From positions 7,760,001 through 7,824,000 of the forward strand of contig CM065296.1 of the NCBI GenBank assembly GCA_032871835.1: DNA of 64,000 bases. Reading direction: 5' to 3'. The DNA is from Dipteronia dyeriana (lineage: Eukaryota > Streptophyta > Magnoliopsida > Sapindales > Sapindaceae). The notes beneath the pieces are model-generated. The model had not been told where the DNA came from, ran no database searches, and saw nothing but the letters and a program-made list of their open reading frames with translations. The position numbers were made by a program, and so were the translations under genes. Below, piece by piece: positions 11,465-23,070 of this stretch (position 1 is its first letter; every line of letters begins with the position of its first letter).

Positions 11465-11802
11465 TCTTTACTTGCTATCGGGGTCAGAGTATTACAGAAA
11501 GCAATCGGGATCCAGAACCAGGCTCTGGGTACCAGGTCGGGCTCCGACCCTGACCGAGAAACAAGGTCCAAGATCACCCCCTTCACACCAGCAAGAGAAC
11601 CTCGAGCTCCCCAGATCTACTTCATAAGCACGAAGCCCAACGGGCAGGATGACTTGTCTCCTACCTCCTGTTTCATCATTTTTCATATTCATACAAGATC
11701 ATGTCAGGTATCAACGATACCAATCCCGGCCACCATCTCCGTGGTAGTGATCTCGAGGGTATTAATAGGGATTTCTCATCCTAAGCAAATTTCCCGTTAA
11801 CA
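11465..11802 (+). repeat. Truncated left LTR of element A
   Basis: Corresponds to the last 340 bp or so of the right LTR (about 19198-19534), from CTTGCTATCG.GGTC through CACCATCTCCGTGGTAGTG to the terminal CCGTTAACA. About 1.9 kb of the LTR start is absent; copia sequence adjoins instead. Confidence 0.88.
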
Positions 11803-12459
11803 CTTTCTGCCGCCGTCTAAAGGAAGTTTCCACACCCTTTTTGAAATCCTCTATGTCTCTACATGAGTATCATTATACTATAGAGGTAACAGACTCATTA
11901 TTCATGGAATATTATTTACTATATACGATGTCCTTTCTCCATACTTGTCTATATCGCCTATGCATCGCATATGGTGCTCATTTTATCATTTAACGAGTTT
12001 CGTTCATTGTGGAGCAAATATGGTACGTGTGATTCCTGGTGGAACCAATCCATTATACTACTCCTACGAAGCGAACCTGCTCAGATAATCGTGGAGCTCC
12101 AATACAGTAGCTTCCCGCTTGAAGATCTCCTATATATCTGAATCATTCTTATACATCGAGAGCTCCTATACAGTAGAACTGTACCTCTCTTGCTCTTTTA
12201 CAGCAGATTCACTGCGCCACAAGTGTATCACTTATCCAGCAGATCCACTGGGCTTCAACCTGTTCATACGGATCCCCTCATGCCTCCAGGACCGCCCTTC
12301 GTAAGCTCCTAGGTAGTTGTAGCAGGTCAACTCATGATCCGAGAAGCCAACTCAGTTGTGTAGCCTTTAAAGCAACATCACCAATAAAGGCTTAGTGGTT
12401 CCTCACTTCGTGTACCGGGTCGGTCAACGTTCAAGTGAGCCACTGAGCTCCTGATTCAT

Positions 12460-14600
12460 TCCAGCAGGGTCCAGAGCTTTCTCTCAGTTGCTGATGACTC
12501 TAAAGATCCTAAGCATGCTTCTAGACCAGTACCAGACCGGTGGCTTTGCTCCATGATTACCGGGCCATTCACCGCCCTAGCAAGCCACCGAAGCCAGATC
12601 CGATAGAGGAGGTCTCAGAAGTTTCCCACATTTGGTAAGGCCACCTACGTGCCTAAGCAAGCTTCTAGAGCGGTAGCATCACTACAAGACCGGTGGCTTC
12701 GCTCTATATGTGCCGGGTCATTCATCGCCCTAGCAAGCCACCGAAGCCCGATCTGATCGAGGAGACCCCAGAGGTTTCCCACTCTTGTTAAGGCCTTCTA
12801 CATACCTAAGCAAACCTCTGGAGTAGCAGCCTCACTGTAAGACCAAGTGGCTCCTCACTTCTTATACAGGGTTGGTTAACGCCCAAGTGAGCCACTAAAT
12901 TCTTGGTTTATTCCAGTAGGGTCCAGAGCTTTCTCTCCGCTGCTGGGAACTTTAAAGATCCCAAGCATGCTTCTGGACCAGTACCAGACCGATGGCTTCA
13001 CTCCATGATTATCGGGCCATTCACCACCCTAGCAAGCCACCGAAGCCGGATCCGATCGAGAAGGTCTCAGAAGCTTCCCACATTTGGTAAGGCCACTTAC
13101 GTGCCTAAGCAAGCTTCTAGAGCGGTAGCATCGTTACAAGACCGGTGGCTTCGCTTTATATGTGCTGGGTCATTCATCGCCTTAGCAAGCCACCAAAGCC
13201 CGATCTAATCGAGGAGAGCCCAGAGTTTTCCCACTCTTGGTAAGGTCTCCTACATGCCTAAGCAAACCTCTGGAGTAGCAGCCTCACTGTAAGGCCAAGT
13301 GGCTCCTCACTTTTTATACAGGGCAGGTCAATGCCCAAGTGAGCCACTGAGCTCCTGATTCATTCCAACAAGGTCTAGAGCTTTCTCTCATTTGATGGGG
13401 ACTCCAAAGATCCCAAGCATGCTTCTAGACCAGTACATGACTGTTGGCTTCGCTCCATGATTACCGGGCCATTCACCGCCCTAGCTAGCCACCGAAGCCA
13501 GATCCGATCAAGGAGGTCTCAGAAGCTTCCCACATTTGGTAAGGCCACCTACATGCCAAAGCAAGCTTTTAGAGCGGTAGCATCGCTACAAGACAGGTGG
13601 CTTCGCTCTATATGTGTCGGGTCATTCATTACCCTAGCAAGCCACCGAAGCCCGATCTGATCGAAGAGAGCCCAGAGGTTTCCCACTCTTGGTAAGGCCT
13701 CCTACATGCCTAAGCAAACCTCAGGAGTAACAGCCTCACTGTAAGGCCAAATGGCTCCTCACTTCTTATACAGGGCCGGTCAACACCCAAGTGAGCCACT
13801 AAATTCTTGGTTTATTCCAGGAGGGTCCAGAGCTTTCTCTCAGTTGCTGGGGACTTCTAGGATCCCAAGCATACTTCTAAACCAGTACCAGACCGGTGGC
13901 TTCGCTCCTTGATAATCGGGTCATTCACCGCCCTAGCAAGCCACCGAAGCCCGATCCGATCAAAGAGGTCTTAAAAGTTTCCCACACTTGGTAAGGCCAC
14001 CTACGTGCCTAAGTAAGCTTCTAGAGCGGTAGCATCGCTGCAAGACCGGTGGCTTCGCTCTATATATGCCTGGTCATTCATCTCCCTAGCAAGTCACCGA
14101 AGCCCGATCTGATCGAGGAGAGCCCAGAGGTTTCCCACTATTGGTAAGGCCTCCTACATGCCTAAGCAAACCTCTGGAGTAGCAGCCTTACTGTAAGGCC
14201 AAGTGGCTCCTCACTTCTTACACCGGGCCGGTCAAAGTCCAAGTGAGCTACTAAATTCTTTGTTCATTTCAGGAGGGTCTAGAGCTTTCTCTCAGTTGCT
14301 GGGGACTTCTAGGATCCCAATCATGCTTCTGGACCAGTACCAGACCGATGGCTTTGCTCCATGCGTACTGGGCCATTCACCGTCCTAGCAAGCCACAGAA
14401 GCCCGATCTGATCGAGGACATCCTAGAGGCTTCCCACATCTTACGTGGTCCGGAGCCTTCACTCAGTTGTTGGGGGTTCCTTGAAATCCCAAGTATGCCT
14501 TTGGATCGGTACCAAACAGGTAGCCAATCTCCATTCATATAGGGTCATCCAATGTTCAAGTGAGTCACCACTCAAACCGGAGGGGTCCTAAGTCTTCTCT
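12460..14600. repeat. Satellite-like array, ~450-bp higher-order repeat of three ~150-bp monomers
   Basis: GGGTCCAGAGCTTTCTCTC-type starts recur near 12467, 12919, 13370, 13825 and 14275, a period of about 450 bp. Inside each unit, GTGGCT(T/C)C(G/C)(T/C)TC followed by a CCGGGCCATTCACCGCCCTAG-type stretch and AGCCACCGAAGCC recurs about every 150 bp (for example near 12536, 12690, 12844, 12988), so each unit is a diverged trimer. The last copies near 14440 and 14582 are shorter and more diverged. Tandem arrays of this kind are known in Tat-lineage elements such as Retand. Confidence 0.85.
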
Positions 14601-15800
14601 CAGTAGCGGGAAACTTCTAGAATCCCGAGCATGTCTCCAGACAGTTACTAGGCCGGTGTCTCCTCTCCAGTTGTATGGGACCATTCATCGCCCTAGCGAG
14701 CTACCTTAGTCTCGATCTACCTCTCTGGTTAGTCTCCTCAATAGTAGCAGCTCCTTCCTCCTTAGTCTCATTGCTTGGTTGAAGGACGGGTCGACATCCG
14801 TTAACAACTGCTACTTCAGAGCCAGCTTCCACCACCTTGGTTGGATCAACTTCAATCAGCCTTGACCTCCATCTCCTCAGTTGGATCAATTGAGATCTCT
14901 CCTACCTCTCTTACCTCTTCTACCTTATAGCAGAGGACTTCAAGGTAGTTCATACCTCAACACGACTATACATGAAAGCAGAAATGGGAACCGAGTCCTC
15001 CTCATCATCTGTGCATCCATCATCTCAATAATTTTCGGCTTCAGACAAAGCAGACCCAGGTAACTCTTAACTTTCTCTGTGATTTATTCAAGGTATCCAT
15101 CATCCAATGATGATCAGGTCAGAGGGAAGAAGAGCTTGAGCTGCCTAGCAAGCAACACAGAAGCGTCATTCAGCAAATGAAGCACCCATATTGGCTCCCA
15201 AGGTAGCAACGCTGCCATGTAGAGTTTAAACCATTCCCACCATGTGGTCGTGGGTTGAAGAAGTAATCATCCTCATTGGCTGGCACGAGCTAGACCATAG
15301 AAAACACCAGCTTACTCTCGGAGATTATCATACTGATGGCTCCTCTCCATTTGTACGGGGCTTTCCAATGCCCTAGTGAGCCATCGAGGTCTCGATTCGT
15401 TCGGGGAGCACCCAAAGGTCCTGATTCATTCATAGTGGGGTCTCGAGCTCGATTACGATTGTTGAAGACTCTCATCTACCCCAAGCAGACTTCTAAACCG
15501 GTTACATTACTTGGGGACTAGAAGCTTAATATTTTCTCAGTATTCCAGTGTGAGGGGCGATGACCCTAGCGTGAGACAATTTCCTCTAGTTCGTAATAAA
15601 AAGCATTTTTTACGGAGAGCCATTCTACTATTTACTCTCATAATGCAGATCATCTCAAGAGATTCTACTCGTTAAAAAACTCATAGAGCGAGGCTGGTTA
15701 TCAACTGATACCACTATGCATTGATACAACTTCGTATCAGCTCACCATGAGTTTATATCTCTTTCGACTTCGGTATCCATAATAGATCTCATGTGATCAC
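14601..15800. other. Element A interior, diverged repeat and unique DNA
   Basis: Contains single, diverged pieces of the monomer (for example 15330-15480: GGCTCCTCTCCATTTGTACGG, GCCCTAGTGAGCCATCGAGG) separated by non-repetitive DNA. No protein similarity was recognised; open frames here are chance products of GC-richer repeat DNA. Confidence 0.5.
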
Positions 15801-16010
15801 CATCACCAGGAGAGCTACACCGCACTCCTGATACCCTAGACCGAATCAAATCCTTCTAGGAGGATCGCCATTACCGGGAGAGCTACACCGCACTCATGAT
15901 GCCTTGGACCAGATCAAATCCCTCCAAGAGGATCACCTTGACTAGGAGAGACAGATAACCCTCATAATACCCTGGACTGGATTAATCCCTCCTGGAGGAT
16001 CGCCGTAATA
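15801..16010. repeat. Short tandem repeat, three ~67-bp units
   Basis: GGGAGAGCTACACCGCACTC occurs near 15811 and 15879 with a diverged third unit near 15944. Each is followed by CCTGGAC-type and AATCCCTCC..GAGGATC words. It lies directly before the ~100-bp array. Confidence 0.75.
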
Positions 16011-16058
16011 TTTCGACAGTGACCAGAGACGGGTTGGGGAAGCCCCCTTACTACCTCT

Positions 16059-16967
16059 GATGCCTCGGCGGGGCACCACCCCTCGCCAAAAAAGGTCTGA
16101 GTGTAAGAGCATATTTTCCATCCTGATCTAGAGACCAAGGATTGATCGAGGAAGCCCCCTCATCACCCCTGATGCCTTGGTCGGGTGACCTCCTCCAAGA
16201 AGGATCCGAGTGTAAGAGCATAGTTACCATCCAGATCAAAATACCAGGATATATAGCTAGATAGCGCTCCTGATGCCTTGGTCGAGCTACGACCCCCAAG
16301 AAGGGTCTGAGTGTAAGAGCATAGATTCCATCCTGATCAAAATACCAGGATATAGCTAGATAGCGCTCATGATGCCTTGTTCGGGCTACGACCCCCAAGA
16401 AGGGTCTGAATGTAAGAGCATAGTTGCCATCCGGATCAAAATACCAGGATATAGCTAGACATCGCCCTTGATGCCTTGGTCGGGCTATGACCCTTAAGAA
16501 AAGGGTCTGAGTGTAAGAGCATAGTTTCCATCCGGATCAAAAGACCAGGAAATAGCTAGATAGTGCTCTTGATGCCTTAGTTGGGCTACGACCCCTAAGA
16601 AGTGTCTGAGTATAAGAGCATTGTTACCATCCAGATCTCGATACCAGGATATAGCTAGATAGCGCTCATGATGCCTTGGTCGGGCTACGACCCCCAAGAA
16701 GGGTTTGAGTGTAAGAGCATAGTTGCCATCCGGATAAAAATATCAGGATATAGCTAGACAGCGCTCTTGATGCCTTGGTCGGGCTACGACCCCTAAGAAG
16801 TGTCTGAGTATAAGAGCATTGTTGCCATCCAGATCTCGATACCAGGATATAGCTAGATAACGCTCATGATGCCTTGGTCGGGCTATAACCCCCAAGAAGG
16901 ATCTGAGCGTAGGAGCATAGTTACTTGCTAGATCACGAGATCAGAACAACCAAAAGGTCATCCTACT
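16059..16967. repeat. Tandem array of nine ~100-bp units
   Basis: GATGCCTTGG(T)CGGG starts lie at about 16059, 16171, 16272, 16371, 16470, 16571, 16670, 16769 and 16868, so spacing is 99-101 bp after the first 112-bp unit. Each unit runs through AAGGGTCTGAGTGTAAGAGC, CATCC.GATC and ATACCAGGATATAGCTAGAT. Adjacent units 16470/16670 and 16571/16769 share variants (GTGTCTGAGTATAAGAGCAT), suggesting that two-unit blocks were also duplicated. Confidence 0.9.
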
Positions 16968-17272
16968 GCCTTGGCCGGGCCAACCCCGCTAGGAAGGATC
17001 TAGATGGCATAGATGCCGACCAGAATCATTTCACTAGCTCATATAAGTACCGTGATTCCTGGAAAAGGAACTCTAGGTACCCATATTAACCACAGAAGCT
17101 TCATCCAACATGATCAAACAATACACTCATTTATTTTGCAGGAATGAATAGTACTTCGGTTCTCTAAGCTAATCACTGTGAGCAATTCGGGTTACAAGTA
17201 AGAAGCGACAAGCAAAATTCTTCATGTAGTACAAGATTTAGACTCTAACTCCAAATGCTTACCAGTGTTCAA
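16968..17272. other. Element A interior before the polypurine tract
   Basis: About 300 bp of non-repetitive DNA leading to the polypurine tract GTCAGAGGGGACTTC (17273-17287). No coding similarity seen. Confidence 0.5.
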
Positions 17273-17287
17273 GTCAGAGGGGACTTC

Positions 17288-19534
17288 TGTTAATAGTAAA
17301 ATTTGGCTAGGGACCAAAGAAGAATTTTCCACTTCCCAGCCTTTCCGCATGGGTCTAAATTCGGGCTTATATGACGGGGTATCAAGGTCCCCGAGGTCGA
17401 GCTACCACCGATCCTATAGGAAGCAAGGTGAGGCCGCACATACCATCTTAGCATCTCGCACGTGTCCAAGCTTACCAAATAAAGCCCGACAAGACAGCGT
17501 CAAGTTCTTATACCAGGATAAAGCCCGAAGCTAGGTCGACATGAAAGGGCCTGGGTCCCCCGACATCAAGGTATCTCGTGACACTCTCCTAGAGCTTGCT
17601 ACTATCTCTACTTTCACTATGAGACCTTCAAGGTGCCGAACTTGTCTTGCAAAGGCTCTCTGCCTCGTCGAGGTATAATCTCGACTTGTCCGAGCATTAA
17701 AGGAAAAAGCCCGTAAAGCCTCATCGTCACCAAAAGCGCCAAGATCCACTGTAGATCCTGGCATGGTTAAATCAAGTAGCAAGAGCAGTACTCGAGCGTA
17801 CCTCTCCACCCTTCTAAAAGCGAGCCAAGGTCGCCTGTTTATGGCAAACACCTTACCAGGGCCTGCTAGCCTAGCCCATTACCCCGCTAGGAAGCCTACA
17901 TAATTAGGTCAAACTACATGATAAAGCTCGGCGTAGCTAAACCAAGCTCCCAATTACAAGGTTGGAACCCAATGGGATATTTCACCTCTGAAATGGTTAG
18001 CACAAGCTCCATGGGAAGACCAACATCTAGCTCTGTGAAAATCAAGAGGTCCCAGGGGGACCCCGTAGTGTATTGGATCCTAGGGTACCCCGCCCTCAAG
18101 GAATATCAAATGTCACCTCAGGTAACCTCCATGAAGTACCTCTCCAAAGTAACATGCAGAACTAGAGCTCTCCTCTCGTCAACTAGGAAGAAAGGATTGA
18201 CTTCCATGACATTTAAAGTACCATTAATGAGGTCAACCGCATTAATGGAGGTAGTTAACCTAGTTAATGACATGATCAACACCATTAATAAGAGAATATT
18301 CAAATCTTTAATGGCCATCATTAGTGAAAGAGTCCAAAGAGGAAACAAATACCTTTTCCTCCAAGGTATCCTCCATAACCGATTATTGGGGGTCAACTAT
18401 AACAGAAAATCCTGCCTATTAAGGAATGAAGAGTCCGAAGAGGAAACAATCATATCTTCTCCGAGATAATAGCTACAAGTCGATCAACTACATGAAAGGA
18501 AGAATCGTATTCGATAAGGAAACGAAGACTAATTGAAGAGTCCTGGACTTGCACGCCAAGGTAGTCACCATGTATAAATATGCCTGTAAAAGACATAGTA
18601 ATGGTCTCCGATCAATGACAGAAGACACATGCTTCGTTAAAAGTTCTCTTTACATCATCATTGTATGTGTACCCCGACCGGGAAAATATCGGTTTACATT
18701 CGACCACCATTGTAAGCTCTCCGGAGCAACTACGTTGTATTACTTCACCATCCTTGTAAGCTTCCCGGAGCATTCTTTGATATATACATAAGGAAGGGCA
18801 TTCCTCCTTCCTCTGGATACTGCCTTGGGATTTTTCAGCATATGATCACTCATGATGCTTTTCCCCCCTTGGTCAGTCCACCTCTGTCTACATAAGATTT
18901 GTGTTTTGCCTATTATCTACTGTATTACGCATGTGTGTATACGGGCTAGGTACCGACCCCATTGGTCCTAGCTCTTTAACATGAGATCGAGAAACAACAA
19001 CGAAGACCCCTAAGGAACCAAATATAGATTACTACCCGCTAGACCTAACTCTCTTATCCTCCCATCTACACGCCAAAGTCGCACATCAAGATGAAGAGAA
19101 ACCGCCCAGACCAATTCAAAGGGAGTCGATGAGCTCTCCTGTATCCTCTCTATGGAAGAAATCAAGCTCTCCGACACTGGAGCTAGATAAGCCCCTCTTC
19201 TTACTTGCTATCGAGGTCGGGGTATTACAGGAAGCAATCTGGCTCCAGAACCAAGCTTTGGGTACTTGGACGGGCTCCGACCCCGACTGAGGAACAAGGT
19301 CTAGGATCACCCCCTTCACACCAGCAAGAGAACCTCGAGCTCCCCAGATCTACTTCATAAGCATGATGCCCGACGGGTGGATGGCTTGTCTCCTACCTTT
19401 TGTTTCATCCTCCTTCATATTCATACAAGATCAGGTCAGGTATCAATGATACCAACCCCGACCACCATCTCCGTGGTAGTGGTCTCGAGGGTGTTAATAG
19501 TAATTTCTCATCCGAAACAAATTTTCCGTTAACA
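17288..19534 (+). repeat. Right LTR of element A (2247 bp)
   Basis: Starts TGTTAATAGTAAAATTTGGC right after the polypurine tract and ends TTTTCCGTTAACA. A TATA-like box (TGTATAAATATG) lies near 18571. Just downstream a 45-50 bp direct duplication is visible (CACCATTGTAAGCTCTCCGG and CACCATCCTTGTAAGCTTCC), possibly a promoter-proximal repeat. The flanking five bases after the LTR are AGATT; the matching left copy is gone with the truncated end. Confidence 0.87.
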
Positions 19535-19725
19535 AGATTAACAACAACAACTTGACATAGGTATAGTGCAGAGACTCATACTATTAATTGGCCACAGAAA
19601 AAATGGGAAGAATAGACCCATGTATAATATCTTTTTTTTCCCTTTAGTTCCCTTTCACTATTTTAACTACTATTAATATTCGGTTGTTAATTTTTGTTTT
19701 TTGTTTTTTGTTTTTTGTGTAACAG

Positions 19726-20256
19726 AAATATCCTGATGCCAAGCAATTTCGCAATAGGCCTTTAGAAGACGTTGAAGAGTTAGAAGCATTGTTTTCAGGG
19801 GCATTAGCTACAGGGTCTTAAAATTGGAGTTCTGGTATGGAAGTGATACCAGATATGAGAAACACATCAACTCCCTTTTCATCACCATATGCTAAAAGTT
19901 TTGTTAGGTTATTAAAGAAAGATGAAACTATGCAAACTATGCCAATAACAACACATTATGAATATAACGCATCAGCTCAACCAATCCAATAGTAGGAGCA
20001 AACTCTTGACAATAAACAAAAGAAAAGAAAAGCTAATGAGGATCGTGAGAAAGTGAGTATAATTATAAGGCTTCAGAGAAAAGTGATGATAGAGGACCAA
20101 CTGTGAAAGATTGTAAGGAAGTTTTGATAAAGCTTTTGCATTTTGAGGATCCACTTTATTTTGTAGATACCAATGTGTTAGGTAAGCGAAGAGAGTATTG
20201 AGAGTTGTGAATTGAAATGGATAGTGATGAAGATCGGCTTGTATGGTTTTGAAGAT
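19726..20256 (+). pseudogene. Harbinger ORF1 remnant (Myb/SANT-like accessory protein)
   Basis: After a likely acceptor (GTAACAG at 19719-19725), an open stretch reads KYPDAKQFRNRPLEDVEELE ... LFSGALATGS, a segment common after the Myb/SANT-like domain in plant Harbinger ORF1 proteins, which are thought to bring the transposase to element DNA. It is broken by an in-frame TAA after ATGS and a TAG at 19990-19992; diverged lysine-rich and hydrophobic remnants continue in other frames to about 20256. The Myb domain itself (5' exon) is not visible. Confidence 0.6.
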
Positions 20257-20524
20257 TGCCAAGAGGATTCTAAGATTTTTTTTCCAGTGTGATCATTTGT
20301 GTCTTGTAATGTTTGCAACTATTCTTGTTTGAATTTATTATCTTTGGACTACATTTGCGTTACTGCTTTTGTTATCATGTCAAAACTACCATACATGTTT
20401 GTTGGGCTTGTTAGTTTGATTTATTTGTGCACTTTCTATTTAAAAAGTAATCTTTTGAACTCTATGTAATGACACTATTTATGTTATGGTACTCGTCATG
20501 TTTGGTTTTTTTTTATTGTGTAAT

Positions 20525-21397
20525 TGTTATGATGGGTTAGCCCATCTTGCAAATGTCTTTAAGTTGGCCTAAGCAAGAATCCCAAATTGATGTCAAATAC
20601 AGAAGCCCATTCAAATCCTATTTCTACTTCAGCTTTCAAACCAGGCGTGGACCATTCTTTATTGACTTGAACAATATGATTTGTATTTGCATCAGATGGA
20701 ATCAGATGAGGTTAATGTGACCACGTGATGAAATCCAAGGTGGCAAGCTGTTATTGGTCGAGGAGGATTTCGGTGATGACTCAGGAGATATAACTATATA
20801 AATGCAAAAGAGAAGAAAGGTCTTTAGATTGATTCATTATTCTTAGATTAGATTTTTCAAAAGGCTCTCTCTTTCTCTCGAATTCTGAGAACTGCTCTAT
20901 TTATATTCTTTATGATTTCTTGGAGAATCCAAGTGTAAATTTTGTAATCTTTGTGAGATAATATGGTCTCTATCAAGTGTGAGTGTTTGTTCACTTTATT
21001 CAAAGAAAGACGAGTGGTTTCTCTTGTATATGTTGTAGATCTTGGTGAAATTTAAGGATTGATAGGTCTAGAATTATAGGTCTACGCTTCTGTACTTTTC
21101 CAGGTTGTATTTGTGTATCAGTTGAGAGTATTCTTACTTGTAAAGACTCATATACAGTGGAGAGAGCTTTCTTTGTGAGGGATCAACGTGGATGTAGGAT
21201 CAACTTGTTCTCAACCACGATCAACCACGATAAACTCTGTCTCCTTTACCTTTTGTTTCTGTTCTTTCTATATGTTTAATATCTTTGATCTATTTATGCT
21301 GTTTAGTTGTGTTCTTTACCTATTTTGCAAGTGAATCTTGCAGGAATATTGTGTTAATAGGGAAGTTGCTGGGGTTTGTGTAGGCAAACTCCCAACA
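20525..21397. repeat. Solo LTR (873 bp) with 5-bp TSD GTAAT
   Basis: Begins TGTTATGATGGG and ends AACTCCCAACA, flanked by GTAAT at 20520-20524 and GTAAT at 21398-21402. TGTT/AACA ends, the length and the perfect 5-bp duplication identify a solo LTR left by recombination of an LTR retrotransposon inserted into the Harbinger element. A TATA-like CTATATAAATGC lies near 20790. No internal retrotransposon sequence remains. Confidence 0.88.
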
Positions 21398-21606
21398 GTA
21401 ATGGTACTGCTACTTTTTTTTTGTAATGTTATTGTTTCTTTATTTTTTTTTTAAAATAACTTTAATGTATTGTGTAATGTTACTGCTACTTTTTTTTGTA
21501 ATGTTATTGTTTTTTATAACTTTAATGTATTGTTAATGTTAACTAATATTTTATTTTATAGTAATCTGTAACATTTTTGTTTCATATATATATATATATG
21601 ATAGAT

Positions 21607-23070
21607 ATGTCTATGGGGAGTCCTAATTCAAGTAGTTCTGAAACGTTGTCATCAAGTGAAGATGATGAGTCAAGATTAGAGGCTAGAAAAGTTATGTGAA
21701 AAAGATTGATCATGTTATTACGTACATTTGTAAAGAGACCTCATATTAATAAGGTGTTTGTCTCTACATCGATACTTACAGATTCACGTTTTATTAAAGA
21801 ACTTTTAAATGGCTCGTCTATTACATGCTATGAATTGATGCAGATGGAGAAAAGTAGTTTTATTTTTTTATGTCAAACTTTTCGGGAAAAAAATGGCTTG
21901 GCGATAGTAAACATTTGACTGTAGAAGAGAAGATGGCTATGTTCTTGATGATAGTTGGTCATAATATTCAAAATCGGCTAAATATCGATTTCAACACTCA
22001 AGTCAGACAGTGCACAAATACTTTCACGAAGTTTTAGTTGCAATGACGAACTTTTCTATAGAAATGATTGTTCCTCCATCTTTTGATGACATTCCAAATG
22101 GCATATCAAGTCAACGATTAAGATAAATTTTCAAGGTAGATTCCATAATTTATTTGTAAAATTAGAATATGAATCATATTTAAAAATTTCTTATAATATT
22201 TATATTGTTCTTATGATGTAGGGTGCTCTTGGAGCAATTTATGGAACTTTGATTAATGTATGTATTTCAGTTGAAAAACATGTACCATTCAAGGGTCGTG
22301 GGAGAGGAAAATTCTCTCAAAATGTCATGGCAATTTGTGACTTCAATATGATTTTTAAATATGTTGTTATTGGATGGGAAGGAATGACACATGATTCAAG
22401 AGTGTTAACGGAAACTATCTGTAATCTAAGTCATATAATGTCACCACAATGTATGCTTTTTATTTGAAACATACACACCGTATGTAAGCATAAATTCATA
22501 TATGTAACTTTTTATTTGAAGCATACACACCGTATATGTAACGTTTTATATGATGGTTGCCCTTAAATGTTGTTAAATAAATAAAGTTAATTGTATTTAA
22601 ATGAGATAAATATTATTTAGTATATGCTACATATACACAAACAAAGGGCTTCATGGCACCATATCGTCATATTCGTTATTGGTTGAGTGACTTTCGTAGT
22701 GGTGGTAGAGCTAAAGGAAAAGATGAGATATTCAACAAATATCATTCAAGTTTGAGGAATGTTATTGAACGTGCATTAGGAGTTTAAAAGCCTGTTTTCC
22801 GATATTGAAAAGGATGCCACAGTACACATTTGGTACACAAAGAAATATAGTGGTAGCATGCATAGCTCTACACAATTTTTTTTCGAAAAATATAAATTGA
22901 TGATGCACTATTTAAGGAATATAGTGATGAAGACCTTGAAGTAAAGAATGAGAATGCAAATCATAATCAACCACCAAGTACCAACCGTGATTTTCGAACT
23001 TTGGATCATGTATTCATGCAACAATTTAGGGATTGAATTGCAAATCAACTTTTGGAAAGACCCATTTAAT
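21607..23070 (+). pseudogene. PIF/Harbinger transposase pseudogene
   Basis: DDE-type endonuclease (DDE_Tnp_4 class). Start ATG at 21607 (MSMGSPNSSSS, acidic Ser-rich leader), then an in-frame TGA, then VKRPHINKVFVSTS and LMQMEKSSFIFLCQTFRE. A frameshift follows before LTVEEKMAMFLMIVGHNI. After a probable intron (about 22135-22221) the catalytic part reads GALGAIYGTLINVCISVEK, KHVPFKGRGRGK, WEGMTHDSRVLTE, and from about 22650 GFMAPYRHIRYWLSDFRSGG, SLRNVIERALGV. The first catalytic Asp (usual GAIDGTH) is Tyr here (GAIYGTL); the second Asp (HDSRVL) and the Glu (NVIERA) are kept. More stops follow. Inactive. Confidence 0.9.

Larger units (their letters stand above)
11465..19534 (+). mobile_element. 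Gypsy (Tat-type) non-coding element A
   Basis: An 8.1-kb element with a complete right LTR (17288-19534), a truncated left LTR (11465-11802), a degenerate primer-binding site after 11802 (CTTTCTGCCGCCGTCTAAAG) and a polypurine tract at 17273-17287 (GTCAGAGGGGACTTC). The same polypurine tract and LTR ends (TGTTAAT...CGTTAACA) occur in element C, and the LTR end also in element D, placing A in that family. The 5.5-kb interior has no gag or pol homology and is mostly tandem repeats. The element is non-autonomous and would need proteins from relatives. Confidence 0.8.

Noticed and set aside
12903..15521. Several 60-100 codon frames in element A
   Set aside because: They repeat with the tandem units and translate satellite-like DNA; no protein family recognised.
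16051..16697. Minus-strand frames with a repeating ~33-residue unit, like a repeat protein
   Set aside because: The 99-bp period is divisible by three, so any open phase repeats. Units of 100-101 bp and stops break it, and it is most simply an artefact of the DNA array.
16059..16967. CRISPR-like regular repeats
   Set aside because: Whole ~100-bp units repeat head to tail with no short-repeat and unique-spacer pattern, and the DNA is from a plant.
17265..18469. Frames in the right LTR of element A (up to 183 codons)
   Set aside because: They lie wholly inside an LTR, start near its edge and match no family.
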